A stretch of 64,000 nucleotides of DNA from Clostridiales bacterium VE202-21. GTDB taxonomy: Bacteria; Bacillota; Clostridia; Lachnospirales; Lachnospiraceae. The notes under the pieces were generated by a model. It saw only the letters and a program-made list of their open reading frames with translations, was not told the origin of the DNA and ran no database searches. Shown here piece by piece: positions 38,394 through 45,056 of this stretch (position 1 is its first letter; each line of letters opens with the position of its first letter). The stretch lies in contig BAIF02000002.1 in the NCBI GenBank assembly GCA_000509105.1, positions 1-64,000 of the forward strand. Direction: 5' to 3'. The translations under genes were made by a program, and so were the position numbers.

Positions 38394-38483
38394 TCAGCAC
38401 CTTCTTTCATCTCGATCAGCAACAACATCGTTTGCCCCTTTGGCTTTATATCGTCTTTTCCGCCTATATTCTTCGTTACTCAT
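38394..38483 (-). CDS. 29-residue basic small protein
   Basis: A short frame, MSNEEYRRKRRYKAKGAN..., whose ATG overlaps the stop codon of the upstream gene (ATGA) and whose stop lies 2 bp before the next gene. The coupling makes it plausible as a real small gene. Rich in Arg/Lys; may bind nucleic acid. Confidence 0.4.
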   Translation of the reverse strand: MSNEEYRRKRRYKAKGANDVVADRDERRC

Positions 38484-38953
38484 GTCGGAATCTCCATTCC
38501 TCTTGGTTTTCGCATTTCGCATCGTATAAACAACAGGTACTGTTCCATCATTTCTTTGACTCCCAAATAACGACAATAAGTAACTGCTCCCCGATATTGA
38601 AAGTCTGCCACGAGTGTTACCAAATGCTTATAATTATATCGCTTATAGCTGGCGGCTTCTTTGCTCCCATTTTCCGCTGCTTCCCATATTTCAAATAGCT
38701 TTTCGTAGAGCTCTTCAAACATAATACGGTGGCGGTACCTATCCTTGCTTAACATAATCATCTTTTTACAGGTCAAGACCCGATACGGAACTTGTACATA
38801 TTCCGAAATATTCCTAACTTCTACCGGTTCAAGCTCCTCCTCTCCCTTAAATGTTGCTTCTAACAAATCCTGCGTCACATCTGCAAACTTTGCAAAAGTA
38901 CAGATATGGTATGGATGATATTTTATAAGTTCTTCTAAATTAACCAAATCCAA
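38480..38953 (-). CDS. Putative HTH-type regulatory protein of element 1
   Basis: A 157-residue protein. The N-terminal segment (FAKFADVTQDLLEATFKGEEELEPVEV, about residues 20-46) has the spacing of a Cro/CI-type helix-turn-helix with a variant turn; the C-terminal two thirds are helical and lysine-rich. Function inferred only from that segment. Confidence 0.5.
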   Translation of the reverse strand: MDLVNLEELIKYHPYHICTFAKFADVTQDLLEATFKGEEELEPVEVRNISEYVQVPYRVLTCKKMIMLSKDRYRHRIMFEELYEKLFEIWEAAENGSKEAASYKRYNYKHLVTLVADFQYRGAVTYCRYLGVKEMMEQYLLFIRCEMRKPRGMEIPT

Positions 38954-39010
38954 TTTATTCTTGCCCTTCCCTCCGGGATTATGCTACTATATATTTGCTT
39001 TATAGTGTAG

Positions 39011-39060
39011 CTCCGGCTATGCCGCCCCTGTCAGTGTTCGCACCACTGGCAAGGGCTATT
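39011..39060. other. GCTCCGGCTATGC hairpin, shared by both elements
   Basis: GCTCCGGCTATGCCGCCC is followed by a hairpin (CAGTG/CACTG) and, on the plus strand, TATTTTTTAT. The same motif and layout recurs at 58876-58932 in element 2. It may be a small plus-strand RNA with terminator or an attenuator in the minus-strand operon. Confidence 0.45.
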
Positions 39061-39062
39061 TT

Positions 39063-39338
39063 TTATGCGATGGAGAATCTTCTGCTCTCCGTTGTCCTCA
39101 TGTACTGGTCATACAGCTTTGCATGATCCGCTTTGAAAGCTTTACCATCAAATCTGTTTGAGATAACCGTTGTGAACCTTACCATATAATCCCCGGCCTT
39201 CTGCTCCTCCAGATCCTTCCTCTGCATGTCTGCTTTGATCTCCGCTTTCAGTGCCTCAATCTGCTCCTCAATCTTCTTCTGCTGCGCTTCCAGCTCTTTC
39301 AGCTTTCTTACGCGGTTGACAATCATTCTCTCTGTCAT
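39063..39338 (-). CDS. Coiled-coil phage-type protein
   Basis: A 91-residue protein (MTERMIVNRVRKLKELEAQQ) with a coiled coil (residues 10-45) and a basic C-terminal domain (VRFTTVISNRFDGKAFKAD). Similar proteins occur in clostridial prophages; resemblance to Gp157-like proteins is weak. The start at 39338 follows AAAGGAG; upstream frame is not used. First gene behind the promoter at 39604-39632. Confidence 0.65.
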   Translation of the reverse strand: MTERMIVNRVRKLKELEAQQKKIEEQIEALKAEIKADMQRKDLEEQKAGDYMVRFTTVISNRFDGKAFKADHAKLYDQYMRTTESRRFSIA

Positions 39339-39603
39339 TTTAAAATCTCCTTTCCTGTGCAATCCCTTGAGCATCTTCTTGACTATTACTGCGTCTCCAG
39401 ACCGTTCACAAGTATATGGCTCAAAGTTTGTGGGGGCTTTCGGCTTCCCCAATTGCTTTTATTAATTGTTGATATTCGGTTTGGCTTCCGGCTGACTCAT
39501 CTTCCTGACTATTGATCCCGCTGTCGTTCACTCACAGGTATATGGTTTTCAGCTTCACAGCTTTTCGGGCTGTTCGTTTGCCTTACCTTTATCTTATGAT
39601 CTT

Positions 39604-39632
39604 ATTATACTAGTTGTGTACACTACAATCAA
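39604..39632 (-). promoter_or_regulatory. Promoter of the element 1 left operon
   Basis: -35 TTGATT (39632-39627), 17-bp spacer, -10 TATAAT (39609-39604). The spacer contains GTGTACAC, so a repressor bound there would block the polymerase. Confidence 0.65.
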
Positions 39633-39687
39633 TTGACATATAGCACAAAGTTGTGTACGTAATTTTGTTTATTTTTGTAGTGTACAC
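39614..39687. promoter_or_regulatory. Paired GTGTACAC operators
   Basis: GTGTACACTACAA (39616-39628) and its exact inverse TTGTAGTGTACAC (39675-39687) face each other about 46 bp apart, with a third partial copy (TTGTGTACGT, 39651-39660). They lie between the divergent left operon and the RHH gene, which probably encodes the binding protein. Confidence 0.55.
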
Positions 39688-39775
39688 ATCATTGTTTTTG
39701 TGTTATACTTTAATCGTAAGGTGGAATGGATCTTCCATTAAAAATCGCCCCATATAGGGAGAAAGTAGGTGTAAT

Positions 39776-39964
39776 ATGGCTTTGTCCGAAGAACGAAAAG
39801 AATATTTATATGACTACAAAAAGTCAAAATTAAAGCGCATCCCCTTGGATGTCCAAAAAGAAAAATATGAGGAAATAGCTACCGCTGCATCCAAAACAGG
39901 AGAATCCGTCAATGGTTACATCAAAAAGGCAATTGACCAGCGAATGGAGCGTGATGCTGAATAA
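39776..39964 (+). CDS. Ribbon-helix-helix (Arc-type) regulator
   Basis: A 62-residue protein; LKRIPLDVQKEKYEEIATAASKTGESVNGYIKKAI fits the Arc/MetJ beta-helix-helix pattern (split here: strand LKRIPLDV, helices KEKYEEIATAA and SVNGYIKKAI). Start behind AGGTGT. Likely autoregulator of the divergent promoters; could also be an antitoxin without visible toxin. Confidence 0.7.
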   Translation: MALSEERKEYLYDYKKSKLKRIPLDVQKEKYEEIATAASKTGESVNGYIKKAIDQRMERDAE

Positions 39965-39988
39965 AGCTCTAAATGGGAAAACCAGATT

Positions 39989-40022
39989 CCTTTTTAGGGC
40001 CTCGGAAATCTCTGAATAACCA
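39989..40022. repeat. CTTTTTAGGG repeat, isolated copy
   Basis: A single member of the repeat family described at 40654-40803: CCTTTTTAGGG followed by CTCGGA-AAT-CTCTGA. Confidence 0.45.
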
Positions 40023-40064
40023 CTGCCACTCCGTCAATACTATTTCATGGAAGGATGTGTTAAA

Positions 40065-40610
40065 ATGCCATTACCAAACCAGAAGAAAGAATACACTACT
40101 GATTTTATTTATTCTCTGCCTGATGGGGAACGCGCTGAACTGATAGATGGTCAGATCTATTACATGGCCCCGCCAAACAGAAGGCATCAGGAAATTATAG
40201 GTGAAATATTTGCCAATATTCATAACCATATCAAATCTAAAGGCGGTACATGCAAGCCCTATATCGCGCCATTTGCTGTATTCCTCAATCAGGATGATAA
40301 GACCTATGTCGAGCCTGATATAAGCGTTATATGCGATCCAAACAAGCTCAATGATAAAGGCTGCGCAGGCGCACCGGACTGGATTATTGAAATTGTCTCA
40401 CCGGGCAGCAGGCGCATGGACTACTACACCAAATTATTTAAATACCGCACTGCCGGGGTACGGGAATACTGGATAGTCGATCCTGAGAAGAACCGTATTT
40501 TGGTTTATAATTTTGAATCTGAGGATACAGGGGACTATACATTCTCTGATTCCGTTAAAGCTGGCATCTATGAAGACCTGACAATTGACTTCGGACAACT
40601 GAACATTTAG
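40065..40610 (+). CDS. Uma2-family putative restriction endonuclease
   Basis: A 181-residue PD-(D/E)XK-fold protein of the Uma2/DUF820 family. Catalytic-core residues are visible in VEPDISVICD and PDWIIEIVSPGS (Asp and E-x-V/K-type positions) after GERAELIDGQIYYM. The ATG at 40065 follows AAGGA; an ATG at 40047 lacks a site. Uma2 proteins are common in bacteria and cyanobacteria and their role is unsettled. Confidence 0.8.
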   Translation: MPLPNQKKEYTTDFIYSLPDGERAELIDGQIYYMAPPNRRHQEIIGEIFANIHNHIKSKGGTCKPYIAPFAVFLNQDDKTYVEPDISVICDPNKLNDKGCAGAPDWIIEIVSPGSRRMDYYTKLFKYRTAGVREYWIVDPEKNRILVYNFESEDTGDYTFSDSVKAGIYEDLTIDFGQLNI

Positions 40611-40653
40611 CCACTGCCGCCCCCATCCATCAGGATTGAGGGCGGTATTGTTT

Positions 40654-40803
40654 CCCCTTTTAGGGTGTCCGAAATGTCCGAATAACCTTTTTAGGGTGTC
40701 ACATTTGTCACTATACTCTTTTTAGGATAGCCAAAATAGCCAGAATCTTTTTAAGGACTCAGAAAATGAAGGATGTTTTTAAAGATGGAATAATGGCAGA
40801 TAC
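40654..40803. repeat. Tandem array of ~30-bp CTTTTTAGG repeats
   Basis: Five units starting near 40656, 40687, 40718, 40747 and 40775. Each has CTTTTTA(A/G)G(G) followed by a 6-mer that is itself repeated with a 9-bp period but differs between units: GTCCGA, GTCAC, TAGCCA. Single copies lie at 39989 and 42570. Confidence 0.6.
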
Positions 40804-40832
40804 TTGATTCCTTTTGCCAGATATGCTATATT
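40804..40832 (+). promoter_or_regulatory. Promoter of antisense (antitoxin) RNA
   Basis: -35 TTGATT (40804-40809), 17-bp spacer, -10 TATATT (40827-40832). Confidence 0.7.
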
Positions 40833-40838
40833 AAAGAC

Positions 40839-40942
40839 ACAAAGAGAACAACCGCCACGAGAGTGGTAACCTCTAAAGTTAAGTAATCGCCTTACGGCAA
40901 CCGCCTATCCTGTGGGTCAGACAGGGTAGGCATTTTTATTTT
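40839..40942 (+). ncRNA. Antisense RNA antitoxin of element 1
   Basis: A ~100-nt untranslated RNA inferred from the promoter and from an intrinsic terminator (GCCTATCCTGT/ACAGGGTAGGC then TTTTTATTTT). Its 3' end overlaps the 3' end of the minus-strand toxin gene, the tail-to-tail layout of txpA/RatA-type systems. Its first ~35 nt resemble the leader of the toxin mRNA. Confidence 0.65.
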
Positions 40943-41031
40943 CGCTTATTGTTCCTATCTATGTAGGTAAGCAGCGCAATCAGGAAAATCCCGAATGTCA
41001 ACATCAATGATATTGCATCTGATATATCCAT
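40936..41031 (-). CDS. Type I toxin, holin-like (Hol_Tox/TxpA-type)
   Basis: A 31-residue peptide, MDISDAISLMLTFGIF...NNKRK: a short polar N-terminus, one transmembrane helix (LMLTFGIFLIALLTYI) and a basic tail, matching the small holin-like toxins of Firmicutes. GGGGAGG lies 8 bp upstream of the ATG. A promoter (TTGATG, 18 bp, TATACT) lies at about 41129-41100. The leader contains AGCCTCCC, which could mask the ribosome binding site. Confidence 0.75.
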   Translation of the reverse strand: MDISDAISLMLTFGIFLIALLTYIDRNNKRK

Positions 41032-41225
41032 CAGCACCACCTCCCCTCTTCTGTGAAGTCCGGGAGGCTACCACCCTGTACACGGTTGTTCTACTGGCAG
41101 TATAGCATAATCTTCTATATTCCATCAATATTTAAATTATCAATGTACTCTTTATGTAATTCTTATCAAAAAGCCATTTTAATCTTTAGCCTTATATTTA
41201 TACCCTAAAGGCATTTAGATTGATT

Positions 41226-41711
41226 CTATCCTATTTCGCCACGACTATAGTCGTTGTTCAAAATATTGTAGCGCATCCGATCAGCCCGATTTTCCCTCTG
41301 CTCCTCATTCAGGTTCATTCCTGGATTTATTCTTATCCATGCTGTCGGCACCCTGGCACAAATGCTGCCATCTTTATTCTCTGCAATAATCCTGCATTCC
41401 TCCGGCCGGCTCTCTGCCAGTCTCATCACCCTTGTAATGGTTCTGCCCTGTGTAATACTCACTGTAGCGGTCTTGCTGTCTCTCTGCCATTCAATGACAT
41501 TCTCGTTGTTATTATAGTCTGGCAGAGCGATTTCTTTTGTACCACACTTTACAACATCAGCCAGCCTCTCCAGCGTGCTTATCTCCAGATACTTATTTTC
41601 AAAGATCCAGTTAATTGTGCTCATCGAAAGTCCTGTTTTCCTCTCAATGTCCAGTTCATCCAAATTCTTACTTTCCAATAGTTCTTTATATCTATTCACA
41701 TTTAATCTCAT
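41226..41711 (-). CDS. HTH-type transcriptional regulator
   Basis: A 161-residue protein with an N-terminal Cro/CI-type helix-turn-helix (RYKELLESKNLDELDIERKT then GLSMSTINWIFENK) and a distinct C-terminal domain rich in charged residues. Likely regulates element genes. Start behind AAGGAGG. Confidence 0.75.
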   Translation of the reverse strand: MRLNVNRYKELLESKNLDELDIERKTGLSMSTINWIFENKYLEISTLERLADVVKCGTKEIALPDYNNNENVIEWQRDSKTATVSITQGRTITRVMRLAESRPEECRIIAENKDGSICARVPTAWIRINPGMNLNEEQRENRADRMRYNILNNDYSRGEIG

Positions 41712-41860
41712 GTTTTCCTCCTTTATGCAGACATAGCCATACCATATCAGCTCTTATTATGTGATAACGATGATCCCTTCCACATACCTTGCCAAAACCT
41801 CACCTAAAAGTGATTTATTTCCACATGAACGTAACCATGTCCGAATTACCTCTATCCCGC

Positions 41861-42511
41861 TTAACGATACCGCCCTAACACCGCTCTCTGGTATTTACCT
41901 GCCTGACTCATTACACCGGTTGGCTTGACCTCTGGCTCGTTTCCCGGATATTTCAAGAAGCCAACATCCCAATCATAGAAATACAAATCCAGATCGTACA
42001 GATCACAAACATACAGATATAGGTTCCGCTCTTCAAAGATACTGTTAATAGTAGCCCGTGAATACTTCTTACCGAAAAATATAGCCTGGTTCCTCATGTT
42101 CTCCAATGCCTGTAGCTTTGTAATTGTCATGTGCCATTTATCAAATTGCTTATATTTTGGTTTCTCATACTCAAGATAATGGAACGGGAACTTAATCGGA
42201 ATTCGTTCACGCCTTGCAAGCCCGAGCATCCTGTAGGAAATATAGTTATAGCTGCCAATAGATACATTCTTAATTCTGTCATAAACTGGCAGCGGATAGC
42301 ATTCCCGGCACAGAAGCCCATCTCCATACAGATACAGCTTTGTACGCCTGCTGCCACACTTCGGGCAAACGAGAAACAGCTTTTCTCCATATCCTGTCTT
42401 CTGCTTCGTGAACTGTATGTTGTACTCTTTTCCGTTTATCTTTGCTATGGCAGCAGGCATACTCCTCGCACCCAGCTTTATGCAATCCTTTACATCAATA
42501 TAGCTTCTCAT
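41861..42511 (-). CDS. Zinc-ribbon protein of element 1
   Basis: A 216-residue protein with a zinc ribbon (CPKCGSRRTKLYLYGDGLLC then REC, residues about 43-67) and an aromatic-rich C-terminal half. The ATG at 42511 (MRSYIDVKD) follows GAGGAG; the longer frame is not supported. Similar zinc-ribbon proteins occur in clostridial phages. Function unknown. Confidence 0.65.
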   Translation of the reverse strand: MRSYIDVKDCIKLGARSMPAAIAKINGKEYNIQFTKQKTGYGEKLFLVCPKCGSRRTKLYLYGDGLLCRECYPLPVYDRIKNVSIGSYNYISYRMLGLARRERIPIKFPFHYLEYEKPKYKQFDKWHMTITKLQALENMRNQAIFFGKKYSRATINSIFEERNLYLYVCDLYDLDLYFYDWDVGFLKYPGNEPEVKPTGVMSQAGKYQRAVLGRYR

Positions 42512-42569
42512 TGCCTTCTCCTCTGTTTTGTAAATATACGAAATACTAAGTATACAACATTGCAGCGTT

Positions 42570-42600
42570 CCTTTTAAGGGATCTCGAATGTCTTGATTCC
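42570..42600. repeat. CTTTTTAGG repeat, isolated copy
   Basis: CCTTTTAAGGG followed by a degenerate TCTCGA-AT-GTCTTGA duplication; same family as 40654-40803. Confidence 0.4.
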
Positions 42601-42711
42601 ATCCCTGATTTACTATTGCAACAACTTTAATAGTATTAGTGTTTGTTCTTAGATTGGGCTGGAAAAAATATTTTCTGGAAACTGCACTATTGGAAACAGT
42701 TACCCACACCG

Positions 42712-42940
42712 GTTCCTATAGCATTTAAACTGTTGCTGGAAGGGTGGGGGGGGGCTTTTCTACGTCTTCAATACCACACCCCCATATATGCGGCCCGTAC
42801 ATTATCTGAATCCCCACAACCGGTCTACTATAGGCTTTCCTGCATTTTATTTTAGGGGGGATTCAGCACAATGTAGCCTGCTGCCAGATCCCAACAAATA
42901 AATACCGTTCGCATTCGTCGGTTTCCGAACGTTCGGAACG
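42712..42940. other. Intergenic region with palindrome
   Basis: No gene is convincing here. The palindrome CCGAACGTTCGG lies at 42926-42937 next to the sigma factor stop codon and may belong to its terminator. Confidence 0.4.
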
Positions 42941-43825
42941 TCACCATATTCCAATGGCATCCCTCTCAACCTCACTTGTCCATGTACGCCGGAAAGATTC
43001 AAGCCCTATATGATGAATTGATGCAGCCGCAATATATTCTTCATAGTACCCTCTGAACTTCCGGCTCCTGCTGGGCTTTCTTAATTCCCGCATAGCTTTG
43101 TCCTGATAACTCCGTGCTACCTCCCGTGAAAGATTATACTTCTCTCCTATTTCCTGTAGAGTTTTGCTATCCAGGAACCGGCAGCGTATTACATCCGATT
43201 GAATCCCTGGCAAGCTGTCCACCGCTTCCCAGAGCTGTTTCTTCATGCCTTGGTAGTCCAGCCGGCCGATTATATCCCCTTCCAGCTCCTCACCTGATCC
43301 AACAAAGTCCTCTACAGTCAGTTCGCCTTCTTCATCTCCTAAAGGTTCATTCAGGCTGCGAATCTGCCCCATTCCTATACTTTCCTTGATGGACTTTAAT
43401 TTCTCTTGGCTGATCCCCAGGAGCGCACACAATACTTGATCCGAAGGATCGGTGCCGTAATATTTCCGGTATTCTGTCTCCATCTTCTTATATTTGTGCA
43501 TCCATTCCCGGGCATGTGTAGGTATACGCACTACATTGCCACAATTCTCAATATATCGTTGCATACCTTGTCTGATCCAGAACGCAGCATAAGTGATAAA
43601 TGCAACTCCCTTCTCCGGGTCATAGTGTCGGACAGCTTCACACAAAGCAATATATCCCTCCTGCATAAGATCATCTAATTCAGCATGGCACGTAAACTTC
43701 ACAGCCATCATTTTCACGAAACGATGGTTCTGCTGCCATAGCTGTAGCATATTGTCAGCTTCATCCATACCGGCCCGGATCAACGCAACAATCTGCTCAT
43801 TAGAACGAAAAAGGGGAGCTTCCAT
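42941..43825 (-). CDS. Sigma-70-family RNA polymerase sigma factor
   Basis: A 294-residue sigma factor with region 2 (MQEGYIALCEAVRHYDPEKG and FITYAAFWIRQGMQRYI), region 3 and region 4 (LQEIGEKYNLSREVARSYQDKAMREL). A unique tail ends HHIGLESFRRTWTSEVERD. Nearly the same tail is encoded at 63932-64000. It may direct transcription of element genes; promoter preference unknown. Confidence 0.9.
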   Translation of the reverse strand: MEAPLFRSNEQIVALIRAGMDEADNMLQLWQQNHRFVKMMAVKFTCHAELDDLMQEGYIALCEAVRHYDPEKGVAFITYAAFWIRQGMQRYIENCGNVVRIPTHAREWMHKYKKMETEYRKYYGTDPSDQVLCALLGISQEKLKSIKESIGMGQIRSLNEPLGDEEGELTVEDFVGSGEELEGDIIGRLDYQGMKKQLWEAVDSLPGIQSDVIRCRFLDSKTLQEIGEKYNLSREVARSYQDKAMRELRKPSRSRKFRGYYEEYIAAASIHHIGLESFRRTWTSEVERDAIGIW

Positions 43826-43853
43826 CGTCTCCGCAGATGTACCATTTTTTTGT

Positions 43854-44147
43854 TCATATTCGGAATTTTGTGTGAGGATCGGGGGGACATGCGGTCTGAT
43901 GAATTTTATCGGAACTTTTCAGACCGCCCCTCCCTGCCATTTCAGAAAATTCCTCATGGTTCGCTCGAGCTTCATCATGAAATTTCTCGCTGTTCCCCCG
44001 CGGTTCAATCTGTAATTTTGTGTTGTTCACCTGTGGTTCAACTGGAAAGTTCTCACTGCTTCCTCTTTGCTTATTTTGAAATTCCCCGTTGTTCCTCCGT
44101 TGTTCGTTTTGAAAATTGCCGGGGTTCACCCGGTGTTCATTTGACAT
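43854..44147 (-). CDS. Small protein of six 11-residue repeats
   Basis: A 97-residue hydrophilic frame with six tandem 11-residue units of form NEQRxNxxxFQ, e.g. NEHRVNPGNFQ, NEQRRNNGEFQ, IEPRGNSEKFH, then DEARANHEEFS. The underlying DNA is a degenerate 33-bp repeat. Weak AAGGGAG upstream. It ends 28 bp before the sigma factor start. May be a disordered protein, or a DNA repeat tract without coding role. Confidence 0.45.
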   Translation of the reverse strand: MSNEHRVNPGNFQNEQRRNNGEFQNKQRGSSENFPVEPQVNNTKLQIEPRGNSEKFHDEARANHEEFSEMAGRGGLKSSDKIHQTACPPDPHTKFRI

Positions 44148-44224
44148 ATACGGCCCACTCCCTTACAATAAAATAAAAGTAAGGTTTGGTAAGGTTTTAA
44201 CTTGCTCTATAGGTATTGGAGTGC

Positions 44225-44509
44225 CTATAGGGCATTCTGCATATTATCGCTGATCTCCTGCAACACATGCTCCATACATTCCTGCGACTCTTCTGTGGGG
44301 CAGAATGGATAGATCTGATTAACAATAGGCAACATAGGAAAGGCCTGTACCAGTAATGCCAGCCTGTACGCTTTAGATTTACAATAGCTCTGCATACTTT
44401 CCAGAATGGTAGATTCATCACATTCCGGATTTCCATAACAGAAACCTATCAGGTATTCCTTTTTGGTCTTATTCGTTTCGTTTTGTACAACGTACCAATA
44501 TTTATTCAT
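44225..44509 (-). CDS. Unknown protein of element 1
   Basis: A 94-residue protein starting MNKYWYVVQNETNKTKKEYL. ATG at 44509 with AAAGGA about 9 bp upstream (another ATG two codons before is too close). Contains paired cysteines; no motif recognised. Confidence 0.55.
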   Translation of the reverse strand: MNKYWYVVQNETNKTKKEYLIGFCYGNPECDESTILESMQSYCKSKAYRLALLVQAFPMLPIVNQIYPFCPTEESQECMEHVLQEISDNMQNAL

Positions 44510-44534
44510 TATCATTATCCTTTCTTCTCTACAA

Positions 44535-44744
44535 TCAAAAAGTATCACCATCCAGAAGACGGTTACTCACTATACGTTTCTGTCGTTCACGCTCTTTTTC
44601 TCGGGTAGTTTTAATATTTTGTCGTTCCTGTCTAACCATCAATTTTTGTGCCAATGCTGCCAGATATTCATCTTCCGAATCGTTTAACAGTTCCATAACT
44701 TCATCATCTCTTGTATATACTCCATTATTAATCTCAATTCTCAT
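44535..44744 (-). CDS. Small coiled-coil protein of element 1
   Basis: A 69-residue protein starting MRIEINNGVYTRDDEVMELL, with a basic coiled-coil C-terminal half (RQERQNIKTTREKERERQ). Clear AGGAGAAG site. Function unknown. Confidence 0.6.
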   Translation of the reverse strand: MRIEINNGVYTRDDEVMELLNDSEDEYLAALAQKLMVRQERQNIKTTREKERERQKRIVSNRLLDGDTF

Positions 44745-44777
44745 TTTTCTTCTCCTATTTGAAACCTTCTAGTTACT

Positions 44778-45056
44778 GCGGAGGTTCCGGCGGAGAGTTA
44801 GCGGAGGGAGCGTTACAGCCAAAAAGGCTTTATTTATATAAGGTTGAAGCATTAAACGGAAAAGCGGAGGTTTTTTCAGTTCTTTAAACAGTTTAAAAAC
44901 CTATATAGTCATTCAAAACACTATAAAAATATCTTTAAATGTCATAAAGAATAATCTCCGCTTCTCTGCTTCCATTGATTTTAGAGGGTTTGGCCCTCCG
45001 CTTTGGCCTAAAAAACCTCCGCTTTCCCTCCGCTTTTCCTGAAAAACCTCCGCTTT
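44778..45056. other. Probable replication origin of element 1
   Basis: Five direct copies of (C)CTCCGCTTT (44956-44963, 44995-45004, 45016-45025, 45027-45036, 45047-45056) and about three copies of the reverse GCGGAGG (44778, 44801, 44874) flank a strongly AT-rich segment (44881-44955). It directly follows the primase-helicase gene. P4-type primases bind iterons at their origins, so this is the probable origin. Confidence 0.6.

Noticed and set aside
39989..40803. CRISPR array
   Set aside because: The CTTTTTAGG units are degenerate, lack unique spacers of equal length and have no cas genes nearby.
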